From Megaustenia siamemsis (Eukaryota; Mollusca; Gastropoda; Stylommatophora; Ariophantidae), in assembly GCA_032433765.1 (NCBI GenBank), contig JAVIAB010000008.1, forward strand, positions 37,707,491 through 37,771,490: a stretch of 64,000 nt of DNA, written 5' to 3'. The notes under the pieces were generated by a model that saw only the letters and a program-made list of their open reading frames with translations, had not been told where the DNA came from and did not search any database. This document shows positions 11,732-22,250 of the stretch, piece after piece. Position 1 is the first letter of the stretch, and each line of letters opens with the position of its first letter. A program made the position numbers and the translations under genes.

Positions 11732-13562
11732 CTCTAAGGCTTACACAGTATGTTCAGCACAAAATAACTACACTTAATACGCAAAACACTCGAAAATAGT
11801 TTAACTAAGGCTTTACAGTATGTTCAGCACAAAATAATTACACTTAATACGCAAAACATTCGAAAATAGTTTAACTAAGGCTTTACAGTATGTTCAGCAC
11901 AAAATAACTACACTTAATACCCGAAACATTCGAAAATAGTTTAACTAAGACTTTACAGTATGTTCAGCACAAAATAACTACACTTAATACGCAAAACATT
12001 CGAAAATAGTTTAACTAAGGCTTTACAGTATGTTCAGCACAAAATAACTACACTTAATACCCAAAACACTCGAAAATAGTTTAACTAAGGCTTACACAGT
12101 ATGTTCAGCACAAAATAACTACACTTAAAAAGCAAAACACGCGAAAATAGTTTAACTAAGGCTTACACAGTATGTTCAGCACAAAATAACTACACTTAAT
12201 AAGCAAAACACGCGAAAATAGTTTAACTAAGGCTTACACAATATATTCAGCACAAAATAACTACACTTAATACACAAAACACGCGAAAATAGTTTAACTA
12301 AGGCTTACACAGTATGTTCAGCACAACATAACTACACTTAATACGCAAAACATTCGAAAATAGTTTAACTAAGGCTTTACAGTATGTTCAGCACAAAATA
12401 ACTACACTTAATACGCAAAACATTCGAAAATAGTTTAACTAAGACTTTACAGTATGTTCAGCACAAAATAACTACACTTAATACGCAAAACATTCGAAAA
12501 TAGTTTAACTAAGGCTTTACAGTATGTTCAGCACAAAATAACTACACTTAATACCCAAAACACTCGAAAATAGTTTAACTAAGACTTTACAGTATGTTCA
12601 GCACAAAATAACTACACTTAATACGCAAAACATTCGAAAATAGTTTAACTAAGGCTTTACAGTATGTTCAGCACAAAATAACTACACTTAATACCCAAAA
12701 CACTCGAAAATAGTTTAACTAAGGCTTACACAGTATGTTCAGCACACAATAACTACACTTAATAAGCAAAACACGCGAAAATAGTTTAACTAAGGCTTAC
12801 ACAGTATGTTCAGCACAAAATAACTACACTTAATAAGCAAAACACGCGAAAATAGTTTAACTAAGGCTTACACAATATGTTCAGCACAAAATAACTACAC
12901 TTAATACACAAAACACGCGAAAATAGTTTAACTAAGGCTTACACAGTATGTTCAGCACAACATAACTACACTTAATACGCAAAACATTCGAAAATAGTTT
13001 AACTAAGGCTTTACAGTATGTTCAGCACAAAATAACTACACTTAATACGCAAAACATTCGAAAATAGTTTAACTAAGACTTTACAGTATGTTCAGCACAA
13101 AATAACTACACTTAATACGCAAAACATTCGAAAATAGTTTAACTAAGGCTTTACAGTATGTTCAGCACAAAATAACTACACTTAATACCCAAAACACTCG
13201 AAAATAGTTTAACTAAGGCTTACACAGTATGTTCAGCACAAAATAACTACACTTAATACGCAAAACACGCGAAAATAGTTTAACTAAGGCTTACACAGTA
13301 TGTTCAGCACAAAATAACTACACTTAATAAGCAAAACACGCGAAAATAGTTTAACTAAGGCTTACACAGTATGTTCAGCACAACATAACTACACTTAATA
13401 CGCAAAACACTCGAAAATAGTTTAACTATGGCTAAACAGTATGTTCAGCACAAAATAACTACACTTAATGCGCAAAACACTCGAAAATAGTTTAACTATG
13501 GCTAAACAGTATGTTCAGCACAAAATAACTACACTTAATGCGCAAAACACGTGAAAATAGTT
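11732..13562. repeat. 70-bp satellite with higher-order structure, about 26 monomers
   Basis: Tandem 70-71-bp monomers containing TATGTTCAGCACAAAATAAC and GAAAATAGTTTAACTAAGGC. Diagnostic positions (ATACGCAAAACATTCG, ATACCCAAAACACTCG, ATAAGCAAAACACGCG, ATACACAAAACACGCG, CAACATAACTAC) recur in a fixed order: an eight-monomer block at about 12055-12620 is repeated at about 12690-13255, an offset of roughly 636 bp. The right edge runs straight into a LINE fragment. Confidence 0.95.
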
Positions 13563-13850
13563 AACCTTACCCGTCTTGGTTTATCCTAGCAGGATAGTAG
13601 GGCTTCCTGCAGCGGTTTTTCTTCTTGTTGCCTGTGTTTGCTTATTTGGGACGCCAGTACCATTGTTGTTTTGCGTATTTTGCTTTTCAGTAGCTCCCAT
13701 TGTGTTAGTATATCGTCTGCTTCTTGGTCGCTTGTGTACAGTTGAATGAACTTCGATGTGAATTCTACGTAGGTGCTGTTGTGTAGTAGTGTGTTGTTGA
13801 ATTTCCAATGTGGTGATTTTTGTTTTTCTTATATCTGTGTATTAAATGTA
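13562..13850 (-). mobile_element. L1/Tx1-like LINE fragment (endonuclease-RT linker)
   Basis: Minus-strand translation in one frame gives FNNTLLHNSTYVEF, then DDILTQWELLKSKIRKTT and ISKHRQQEE. This resembles the linker between endonuclease and reverse transcriptase in L1-type LINEs (WKxNNSLL ... WxxxKxxIR). A stop follows SC. It directly abuts the 70-bp satellite. Confidence 0.6.
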
Positions 13851-13924
13851 TGTTTCCAAAAAATGAGAAAGATACTATGCAATCCATTTTTGACAATAGA
13901 CACCAGAAAATGAATTCTTAAATG

Positions 13925-14345
13925 TTATGTGGAGCCAGTCTTAACATATGGATGCGAATCATGGACAATAGGACAACAGACAAGAAAATCACTGAAGTCT
14001 GTAGAAATGTGGTTTTACAGAAGAATGTTAAGAGTGCCATGGACAGATAAGAAGAGTAATGAAAATGTTATGAGAAAGGTCAAAGCAAAAAGAGAGTTAA
14101 TTTCCAATATTAGGAAGAAACAATCATCATTTTTTGGTCATGTGATGAGAAGAGAACAACTGGAATATATTGTAACAACTGGAAAAATTGAAGGACGAAG
14201 AGATAGAGGGAAGGAAAGAGAAAAATAACAAACAGCTTAAGAGAATGGCTTGGCAGAAGGTCAACAACAGAAATGATAAATAGCTGCCGAGATCGAAAGT
14301 TGTGGAGAGGCATGATCACTTACGCCAGTAGGACCGGTACTTGAT
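13925..14345 (+). mobile_element. LINE 3' end (VTTGKI family), open for 99 codons
   Basis: MEPVLTYGCESWTIGQQ, EMWFYRRMLRVPWTDKKSNE, FFGHVMRREQLEYIVTTGKI and a lysine/arginine-rich tail form the typical C-terminus of an RTE-like LINE protein. A stop occurs in the RGKEREK tail, after which similarity continues in broken frames to about 14345. Relatives: 10960-11320, 14995-15456 (minus), 43532-44225 and 49381-49720. Confidence 0.8.
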
Positions 14346-14994
14346 GATGATTATGCAATTAAGATTTATTTTTTATACCCTATCCCCATTGACATGAAAC
14401 AATTGACAATTTAATATAATTGAACAACACATATTCAATTCATAATACAAAGGTCTTGATTCGACTCTCTGGAAGGAAAACATAGTTTATATTACCTGGA
14501 TCGGACACATTTCAATTCAATTAATTTTTTTTAATGAACTTGAAAAGATATTTCAATTTAATGCTATTATATAACGCTTGCGTTCTACTAAATAATAATT
14601 CAGTCATTTCCATTTCAACAATCATTTTAAACTGACAATCAATCAATTCCTAAATATAATTAACTAAGTAATTCACACCTGGTGATCCTTGGAAAATTAA
14701 AGTACACACGCAATGTTTATGTTTCTCACGCCAGAAGTAGGTTACACTCACACGGTCACGTGATTGCACGGCTGTCTCTCCAGACACAACGTTTTAAGTT
14801 GGCCGATCTGACAATGTCACGCTGTTCCCTAGTTAACCTGGAGTTCTCGTACGCTAATTGATGATATAATAACTGGAGCATGCTTTGTCTTGAGCTTTCA
14901 TGATAACTTGCTATTTTGAGTTTCTGATCAGTTAACTTGAATATATATATCTAACTTGCTTATTCCTTGCTTCTTGATTGGCTTTGTAAGTTCA
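14346..14994. other. AT-rich, nothing recognised
   Basis: No open frame, repeat or element end seen, apart from its position between two LINE 3' ends in opposite orientation. Confidence 0.5.
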
Positions 14995-15456
14995 TCATCA
15001 TCATGTACCCTGCCGGTTGGCGTAGGCGATCATGTCCCTCCACAATCTTCTATACACAGTGCATCGTATCAGTTCTGTTGTCGACTGTTTTCCATGCCAT
15101 GACACCAAGCTATCCAGTATTTTCTCTCTTTGTCGTCCGCGATCTCTTTTTCCTTTTATTTTTCCAGTTGTAACCAAGTATTCCTTTTTTCCTCTTCTCA
15201 TGATGTGCCCAAAAAATGTTGATTGCTTCTTTCTGATGTTTTTTAAGAGCTCCCTTTTTGTGTTGACCTCTTTGAGAACTTCCTCATTGGTCCTTTTATC
15301 TGTCCAGGGAACTTTCAACATTCTTCTAAGAAATCCCATCTCTGTGGCCTCTAACCGTCTTTTCATTTGTTTGTCTACTGTCCATGATTCGCTTCCATAG
15401 GTCAGAATTGGTTCTATATAGCACTGATGAACTCTCTTTCTCATTTTTATTGACAC
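14995..15456 (-). mobile_element. LINE 3' end (VTTGKI family), minus strand
   Basis: An open frame of 151 codons, MSIKMRKRVHQCYIEPILTY through EMGFLRRMLKVPWTDKRTNE, FFGHIMRRGKKEYLVTTGKI and RLWRDMIAYANRQGT, reaches the natural end of the LINE protein. It is the best-preserved C-terminus of this family here. The element is 5'-truncated near 15456. Confidence 0.85.
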
Positions 15457-15589
15457 AGATTATTGACAATATCAGCCTTTATACTGTTAATATAATTTCC
15501 TATTTTCTGGATATACTTTGACAACACTGTTTAAATATTTGTTATAGCTTGCTTGATAAGTAACTACTACAGTGGCGATTTTTGTCAGT

Positions 15590-16000
15590 TTATTCACTTG
15601 GCTCGTCGACTGGCCCCATCAATATACTCATGTAGGTTGAGTGTGTCATTTTATGAGCTTCTGGTCCGCTGATATCCGCTACTACAGTCCCTTTTGTGTG
15701 GATCTCTCCACATTCTAGCTCGGCATGGTTGACTGGCCCCATCAATATACTCATCAAGTTTGAGTGTGTCATTTTATGAGCTTCTGGTCCGCTGATATCC
15801 GCTACTACCGTCCCTTTTGTGTGGATCTCTCCACATTCTAGCTCGGCATGGTTGACTGGCCCCATCAATATACTCATCAAGTTTGAGTGTGTCATTTTAT
15901 GAGCTTCTGGTCCGCTGATATCCGCTACTACAGTCCCTTTTGTGTGGATCTCTCCACATTCTAGCTCGGCATGGTTGATGTCGAAAACAGGAATGTCCAT
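15590..16000 (-). repeat. three in-frame 123-bp tandem repeats forming a 136-codon ORF
   Basis: Three 123-bp (41-codon) copies keep one minus-strand frame open from MDIPVFDINHAELECGEIHT to a stop after DEPSE. Each copy encodes HAELECGEIHTKGTVVADIS followed by GPEAHKMTHS and MSILMGPV. Because 123 is divisible by three the frame survives duplication, which can also happen by chance. The composition (more balanced bases, no low-complexity run) is more protein-like than the other arrays. I do not recognise the peptide. It may be a fragment of a mobile-element ORF or of a host gene. Confidence 0.5.
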
Positions 16001-16135
16001 CTCTGTTTACCGGGATTTATCGTGTGAATTCAGCCGAAGTGACAGTCACGTGGTTGATATTCTTTGTCGCATCGTGTCACCTATTAGTTTCTGTAAAACA
16101 GTTGTCTAGTTGATCCCTGACACAAACATTAACTA

Positions 16136-16172
16136 TAGCTTGTTTCATAAGTCGTGCCCAACTTTAAAAATC
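16136..16172 (+). repeat. left terminal inverted repeat
   Basis: TAGCTTGTTTCATAAGTCGT followed by GCCCAACTTTAAAAA. It pairs with 18215-18251 with a few mismatches. Confidence 0.85.
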
Positions 16173-16519
16173 AATATCTTTTAAACCGCTTTTTGTAATG
16201 TTTTCAAAATTTGCATGTATAGTTATAATGATTAGAACCCAACAGGGAATTAATTTCATTAAAAACAAACATTTGGTTATTATTATTGCTTATTTGATTT
16301 ATATAAATTTATAACGACCCATAGATGTAGTCAAAACTTAGTGTTTACAGTATTTAAGTTAAAAATAGCGATTACAAATCTATACACGCTCAAATTTACG
16401 ATTTTTCACGCTTTCCGCGTGAGTTGTCCGACACAATTAGACACTTGTAGTAAACACGAGACATTGTGTGTTCCATTTCCGTTAATTCAGCGGCGTAACG
16501 TGGAACAATAACATTTATC

Positions 16520-17797
16520 ATGAGTCTTAAAATGAAATTCTGCAGTTTACAAAACATCGCAATAAAAATGTATGACTATTTTTGCAAAGAGGCTAAACGA
16601 GGAAGATTATTTCATTCTTTAGAAAACCCTGAGAATAGGACAAGACACATTTTGGATTTATCTAAACGGTCATTTAATCGCTGGATTCAAGCACGTGACC
16701 GTCAATGTTCCAAATATACAAAATCACAAGGAAGAGCAAAAATGTTGGATAATTTCGACAGTGAACTTATTAGAAGTGAAATTCGCAAAATGTTGGGTAT
16801 GAATGAAACTGTTACAATAAGAAAATTAAAAGTATCGCTGAAAAAGAACAACAATATTGAAATATCAAAATCTACATTATGGAGTAATGTGAGAGCTGCA
16901 GGCTTTACATTCAGAAAGTATTCCAATGGACGAAACATCATCTGTGAGAAGCCACATATAGTAGTCATGAGAAGCAAGTACTTACGTGAAGTAAAAGAGG
17001 TGCGCAAGCAAGGTTATGATATTGTGTACTTGGATGAAACATGGATCAATGCTCACCATACTAACCAAAGGGAATGGCAGTCATCAGATGGAAAGATTAA
17101 GAGATTAATACCTAGCAGCAAAGGACAGCGCTTGATAATTGCTCATGCAGGTAGTCGACAACATGAACTAATACAGAATGCAGAGCTCATTTTTCTTTCA
17201 AAATCCATAGACAATCGGAATTATCACTCTGAGATGAGTGGTCACATATTTAGACATTGGATTGAAAATTCTGTTCTCCCAGCACTAGATCGACCATCTT
17301 GTCTAATAATGGACAATGCAGCGTACCACAACATTGTTGCACTTGAAGATAAAGTCCCGACGTCATCCAGTACAAAAGATGCTATTAAGATATGGCTCAC
17401 AAAGGAGCACAGACAATTTAATAACATGTACTTAAAACCTGAATTACTATCTCTAGTAAAGCAAAAACAGAGGACAAAGATTTTTCAAATAGATAAGATT
17501 ATCCAAGAGCACGGTCATATAAGTTTGAGGCTGCCACCTTACCATGCTCATTTAAATCCAATAGAACTAATCTGGGCAAAATTAAAAGGACAAGTGGCAG
17601 ATGAAAATACAACATTCAAAATATGCGATGTTAAGACTCTTGCTAATCTCGCTTTATTAAATATAGACAAAGATTATTGGGCTAAATGTGAAGACCACGT
17701 CTTAAAACAGGAAGAGGAATATTGGAAAAATGATGGTTTGTGGAATGTTCAACCCCAAACAGTTATTAATCTTTTAGACTCGTCTGATTCAGAATGA
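16520..17797 (+). CDS. DDE transposase, IS630/Tc1/mariner type, long D-E spacing
   Basis: The 425-residue enzyme would excise and reinsert its own element at TA sites. The N-terminal third looks like paired helix-turn-helix DNA-binding segments (SKRSFNRWIQ near residue 50; SKSTLWSNVRAAGF near 117). The catalytic triad is visible: D172 in VYLDETWINAHH, D265 in LIMDNAAYHN and E349 in LNPIELIWAKLKG. By my count 83 residues separate the second D from E, far more than the 34-41 of classical Tc1/mariner enzymes. This resembles the spacing reported for DD82E ('Sailor'-type) elements. No frameshift or stop is present. The start ATG at 16520 begins the open frame; a second ATG follows three codons later (codon 4). 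The ORF is unrelated in sequence to the mariner-like pseudogenes at 31.8-33.4 kb. Confidence 0.92.
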   Translation: MSLKMKFCSLQNIAIKMYDYFCKEAKRGRLFHSLENPENRTRHILDLSKRSFNRWIQARDRQCSKYTKSQGRAKMLDNFDSELIRSEIRKMLGMNETVTIRKLKVSLKKNNNIEISKSTLWSNVRAAGFTFRKYSNGRNIICEKPHIVVMRSKYLREVKEVRKQGYDIVYLDETWINAHHTNQREWQSSDGKIKRLIPSSKGQRLIIAHAGSRQHELIQNAELIFLSKSIDNRNYHSEMSGHIFRHWIENSVLPALDRPSCLIMDNAAYHNIVALEDKVPTSSSTKDAIKIWLTKEHRQFNNMYLKPELLSLVKQKQRTKIFQIDKIIQEHGHISLRLPPYHAHLNPIELIWAKLKGQVADENTTFKICDVKTLANLALLNIDKDYWAKCEDHVLKQEEEYWKNDGLWNVQPQTVINLLDSSDSE

Positions 17798-18214
17798 AAG
17801 TATATAGCCCCCACAATGTTGGCCCCTATATTACCTTAAATTAGTTCAACAAACGGTCCTTTTCAGGACCACACAACTATGAAAATTTGACATACAGGTA
17901 TACCTTGATATTATTATCGTCCGTCCTCGAACTGAGCAGACAATAATTCTCCTGGTGTTTTGTTTTATCCAGTTATTTCCCCATTACGGCCACGCCTTTA
18001 CCTAGTGAAAATTAATCGTAGACCAGCAACTACGGTAATTTCTATTCTTTAGGGCTTCACAATTTACAATTTTTACAAACATCAAAGAAATATCGCCGCT
18101 TTAAGAAAACTGCAGCTGCAAGATATTTGTTAAATATATATTTAAAGGGTCTTTTGCATTCTAATAACATTTGGAAAATTTCAAAAGTATTTAACAAACG
18201 GTTAGAGAGTAATA

Positions 18215-18251
18215 GCGTTTTGAAGTTGGGCATATGTTTTGAAACGAGCTA
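18215..18251 (-). repeat. right terminal inverted repeat
   Basis: Reads on the minus strand TAGCTCGTTTCAAAACATAT then GCCCAACTTCAAAAC. Inverse of 16136-16172. Confidence 0.85.
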
Positions 18252-18253
18252 TA

Positions 18254-18680
18254 GAACATTATAGCATTGAAAACACTTACTTGGCTCCTTTACTCGAGAC
18301 CTTGGTAGGCATTTTGTGTATAAGAAACAAAGTTATCCAAAATCTTCGAGGGAACTTATCTGCTCTAGTCTGTCTCTGCTGAATCTGCTTCTGTGTGTCC
18401 AACTATTCTTCTGTCCCTAGTTTAAATATCCCCCAGTATAATTATCACAAGGTCCTTTGAGCATCCAATCAAACTTCGTGACGTTGAACTCTGTCTCCAA
18501 TGTACAAACACGTCACTGCCCTCTTTCTCACTTTCAAAACTTCCAGATCACACTATTTTGAACTTTCGACCTTGGATACACTCACGGACTTATATTTTCT
18601 AGCGACTTAATTCTCTCGTCACACACTGCTATATCCCCACAATTTACACGCACACATGCTCTCCCAATCACTAAACTATT
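18254..18680. other. unannotated, CT-rich
   Basis: CT-rich on the plus strand and somewhat similar in style to 10290-10860 and 54800-55430 (many CACTC and CTC blocks). No clear boundary or coding sequence. Confidence 0.35.
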
Positions 18681-18681
18681 A

Positions 18682-19105
18682 CAATGGGCAATAACGTGAG
18701 TGTATATGTCAAGAATGTGGGTAGGGTTTAGTGATAGACAATAACTTAGAGTATGTGTGGAGAATGTGGGTAGGGTTTAGTGATAGACAATAACTTAGAG
18801 TATATGTGGAGAATGTGGGTAGGGTTTAGTGATAGACAATAACTTAGAGTATATGTGGAGAATGTGGGTATGGTTTATTGATAGACAATAACTTAGAGTA
18901 TATGTGGAGAATATGGGTAGGGTTTAGTGATAGACAATAACTTAGAGTATATGTGGAGAATGTGGGTAGGGTTTAGTGATAGACAATAACTTAGAGCATA
19001 TGTGGAGAATGTGGGTAGGGTTTAGTGATAGACAATAACTTAGAGTATATGTCGAGAATGTGGGTAGGGTTTAGTGATAGACGATAACTTAGAGCATATA
19101 TCGAG
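18682..19105. repeat. 49-bp minisatellite, about 8-9 copies
   Basis: Unit with GGGTAGGGTTTAGTGATAGA and CAATAACTTAGAGTATATGT, nearly uniform in the middle and degrading at both ends. Confidence 0.92.
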
Positions 19106-19198
19106 AATATGAAAATAGCTTAGCGTTATAACTTGTCGACGTCACAACTAATAACTAGAGGGCTATCTCCCACCCAATTAAAAAAAATGATAAGGAAT

Positions 19199-19202
19199 AT
19201 AC

Positions 19203-19261
<59 letters not shown>
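19199..19261. repeat. TA microsatellite
   Basis: About 63 bp of alternating TA with one TG interruption. Confidence 0.95.
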
Positions 19262-19266
<5 letters not shown>

Positions 19267-19477
19267 GATGATGATGTGCAACAGTCAAGAAAAGCGTTGA
19301 AAGTCAAATGAGGAAGATAATAATAAAAATAAACAGGAAGAGCTACTAGACTTTCTATGTGTCTCGCCTTGCACTTCTCAGGATTTGGTTAAAACCTTCT
19401 TTCTGACAATTGGCATTTTCGTACCGACAAGGATTCAATCTTCACCCAGTCTCTGTATTCTGTAAATGGATATAATA

Positions 19478-19590
19478 TTTTTTTCAAGAAATAACGGCGG
19501 TCTGGAGTAATACCGACCACCTCACCAAAAAATGTGCGTGGTCATGGTAAAATATGGTCACTAATGTCATTTTCCACAAACACCGATCAA
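19478..19590 (+). mobile_element. degenerate tail of SINE family A
   Basis: TAATACCGACCACCTCACC, then TGGTAAAATATGGTCACTAA, correspond to the 3' half of the SINE at 40936-41194 (TAATGCCGACCACATTACC ... AATATAGGGTCACTAACACC). The tRNA-like head is missing. Confidence 0.55.
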
Positions 19591-19825
19591 GACAGGGAAG
19601 TGAAGCTTTACTTTGACTTGTTAACTTGAATAGAAGCTTCACTTGTGTGTGTCTGGTGTCACAATTTGAAACCACTCCCATGTAATATCAATTTATGAAT
19701 GAGCAACATGTTGTAGACTCAGGTCATCTTCACTTATTAATGCTGTAAAAGTTTCAATGCAGGAAGTAAAGTGCCACTTTAAGATTGAAACAAGCTGCTG
19801 TGCCGTACATTTGACTTTAAAACGG

Positions 19826-20172
19826 AGTCACAGTCTCTACAATTGTCTGTCTACTTTGTTTATGTTTCAAGCGATCATTAAAGACATCACACTTGTCCAA
19901 AATACACAGTCTCTATAATTGTCTGTCTACTTTGTTTATGTTTCAAGCGATCATTAAAGACATCACACTTGTCCAAAATACACAGTCTCTATAATTGTCT
20001 GTTTACTTTGTTTATGTTTCAAGCGATCATTAAGACATCACACTTGTCCAAAATACACAGTCTCTATAATTGTCTGTCTAGTTTGTTTATGTTTCAAGCG
20101 ATCATTAAAGACATCACACTTGTCCACAATACACAGTCTCTATAATTGTCTGTCTACTTTGTTTATGTTTCT
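19826..20172. repeat. 76-bp minisatellite, about 4.5 copies
   Basis: Unit containing ACACAGTCTCTATAATTGTC and GCGATCATTAAAGACATCAC. The first copy is slightly divergent. The last is cut off within the unit by a TC run. Confidence 0.93.
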
Positions 20173-20179
20173 CTCTCTC

Positions 20180-20395
20180 TCTGCGATCAGGACTCAGTCA
20201 GAGTAGGATTCCAGACTCCCACATGAAGTCAGCTGTCAGGTTAAGTGTGTTGATCGCCCCCACAGACAGAACGTCACATTTCGAGTCCACCAGATCCACT
20301 CTGACTGAACACCCGTTAAAACGTTGCACTGTGTTCTGCGCCAGTGGCCCAGTGCAACGGATTTCAGCCAGCATTTTTTCAGGTTTGTTTTCCTT
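20180..20395 (+). repeat. dispersed repeat, inverse copy at 31300-31500
   Basis: GCGATCAGGACTCAGTCAGA, GAAGTCAGCTGTCAGGTTAA and TGTTCTGCGCCAGTGGCCCA recur inverted at 31300-31500. Each copy abuts a TC or GATA simple repeat at its GCGATCAGGACT end. Short frames exist on both strands (20223-20549 plus, 20198-20425 minus) but no known domain. The class is undetermined. Confidence 0.7.
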
Positions 20396-20514
20396 AGCCT
20401 TTGATTGTCCCCAATCTTCCTGCAAGGCAGCAGATTGTCTTTTCTGTAGGAGGATTCTGCCCTTAGATGGTCTACCCTCCCAGGTTTACGAGCACCATCT
20501 GCCCGAGTCACTAG

Positions 20515-21010
20515 AGGTGACTAACACAGACATGCACACACAAAGATAGGAGATGTGAATAACACAGACATGTACACAGCGATACGAGCCATGACTAACA
20601 CCGACACACATCAAGATATATGACACATGACTAACATAGACATGCATATAAAGATATGAGATATGACTGACTTAGACATGCACACACAAAGATATGACAC
20701 ATACCTAACATAGACATACACACAAAGATATAAGATGTGACTTACATAGCCATGCACACACAAGAATATAAGATGTGACAGACACAGATATGTACGCACA
20801 AAGATATGAGATATGACTAACATAAACATGCAAACAAAGATATGAGATATCCCTAACCCAGACATGCACACATAAAGATATGACACATGACTAACACAGA
20901 TACACACTAAGTTATGATATATTAATAAACTCAGACGCACATAAAGATAAGAGACATGATTAACACGGACACACCAAGATATGAGATACGACTAACATGA
21001 CACACATCTA
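20515..21010. repeat. degenerate minisatellite of about 40 bp
   Basis: Irregular repeats around AAAGATATGAGATATGACTA and ACACAGACATGCACACA, with many indels. The minus-strand ORF at 20611-20940 lies within it and is not a gene. Confidence 0.85.
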
Positions 21011-21026
21011 GATATGAGCCATGGCT

Positions 21027-21032
21027 AGCGCG

Positions 21033-21064
<32 letters not shown>
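21027..21064. repeat. GC/CA dinucleotide run
   Basis: Alternating GC then CA repeats (GCGCGCGC followed by CACACA), a potential Z-DNA tract. Confidence 0.9.
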
Positions 21065-21065
<1 letters not shown>

Positions 21066-21290
21066 TTCATCACGTGAACAGCTTCTTTACCTAATACAAG
21101 CCAGCCAACAGCAGTAGTATCTAGATGAATAACACACATTTTTAATACAATTTCACGTAATTTAAAAAAATATGTTCACAGCACCGGACTTTATACAGCC
21201 TCGTTTTCTTATTTAAGACAGAAGTTGACCTTTCTGTGTGCTAAGGAAGATAACTTTTAATTTTTGAGTGAAATTAAAAATAATTAATAT
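21055..21290 (-). repeat. inverted fragment of the 2.14-kb unit
   Basis: Reverse-complement match to about 25480-25720: CTTCATCACGTGAACAGCTT, CTAATACAAGCCAGCCAACA, AGCCTCGTTTTCTTATTTAA and CAGAAGTTGACCTTTCTGTG all occur inverted there. It is more divergent than copies B and C are from each other. Confidence 0.85.
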
Positions 21291-21299
21291 TGTACGCAG

Positions 21300-21715
21300 G
21301 CAATGGGTAGAGTAGTTGCAGAAATCCAAAATACGTAAGGTCACCTTTGTATATGTCCCTGGACATGCGGGAGTACGGGGAAATGAAAGAGCGGACAGGT
21401 TGGCTAGCTGCGCTGTTGTTGAGGACGGGCAACCAATGGATCGGGCAGATATCATCAATGCCCTCCGAGATGTGGGTAGAGCACAGGACTTCGACAAACA
21501 CAGTTCAACGTCACTTCTTCGGATGAAGGAGATGGGAGTTAAGATGGGCACAGCCAGAAATGAGAAACTTAGTGGGCGTTTTTGAAGACTTATCAACCAT
21601 CACAGAACTGGAGTCGTCAGTCGCTGGACACTGAGGGAATTGCTGTGGAGGGGATCTGAGCACCTATGGACATGTTCGGAGTGCAATGATGATGACCCGC
21701 AAATAACTAAATAAA
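21300..21715 (+). mobile_element. LINE RNase H/C-terminal fragment
   Basis: VTFVYVPGHAGVRGNERADR is the conserved final RNase H motif of LINE polyproteins. It is followed by RELLWRGSEHLWTCSEC and an AAAT-type tail (CTAAATAAATAAAT). A stop at 21583 interrupts the frame. Confidence 0.8.
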
Positions 21716-22115
21716 TAAATTAGCATTATTAACTGTTTCTTTCTTAATAGTAGGACTTTTAAATGTATCTCTTTTCATACTAAGATTTTTAACTGCTTTT
21801 ATCTTCATACTAGTATTTTAAATTGTCTTTCTGGTCATTCTATGATTTTCATAAGGTTAACTTTTGATGCTAGAAATATAAACTCTCTCAACTCCTACAT
21901 TTTAATCTCTTTCTATTATTGCTTTTCAAAAAAGATTAATGCTGATCAATAAAGACTTTTAAACTGCCACTCTGCCTCTCCAGTGACATGAATAATGCCC
22001 AATTGTCTATCTCCAACTCCTCTCCCTTTTTCTACTACAATTTTGAAATTTCAACTGCATAATATTTTCCTAGGTTTTTTTTATACCTCTCTCTCTCTCT
22101 CTCTCTAACATTATC
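21716..22115 (+). repeat. older copy of part of the 2.14-kb unit
   Basis: Similar to 24640-25110: TAGTAGGACTTTTAAATGTA, AAGGTTAACTTTTGATGCTA, GAAATATAAACTCTCTCAAC, CAACTCCTCTCCCTTTTTCT. It has more differences than the later copies. Confidence 0.85.
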
Positions 22116-22250
22116 TCTTCTAGACTCTACAGTGATGTGATGAGACGGCATCAGCTAATTTTTGTAAATTAACTTCTTTGGACCTGTGATCTATAAAAAA
22201 TGTGTAGAAACTTTAAACAATTGATTATCTGCTAAGAAATATAATCATCA

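Larger units (their letters stand above)
16136..18251 (+). mobile_element. complete ITm-superfamily DNA transposon with TIRs and TA duplication
   Basis: A 2116-bp element. The left end starts TAGCTTGTTTCATAAG after a TA (16134-16135). The right end is its imperfect inverse, ending GAAACGAGCTA before a TA (18252-18253). On the inverted strand both ends share TAGCTYGTTTC, then GCCCAACTT about 22 bp in. It carries one uninterrupted transposase gene at 16520-17797. Intact ends plus an intact ORF imply a recent, possibly still active copy. Confidence 0.88.

Noticed and set aside
16702..17427. Minus-strand ORFs inside the transposase
   Set aside because: Antisense shadows of the intact transposase gene.
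20611..20940. 109-codon minus-strand ORF with SHIFVCM repeats
   Set aside because: It lies in a degenerate 40-bp array.
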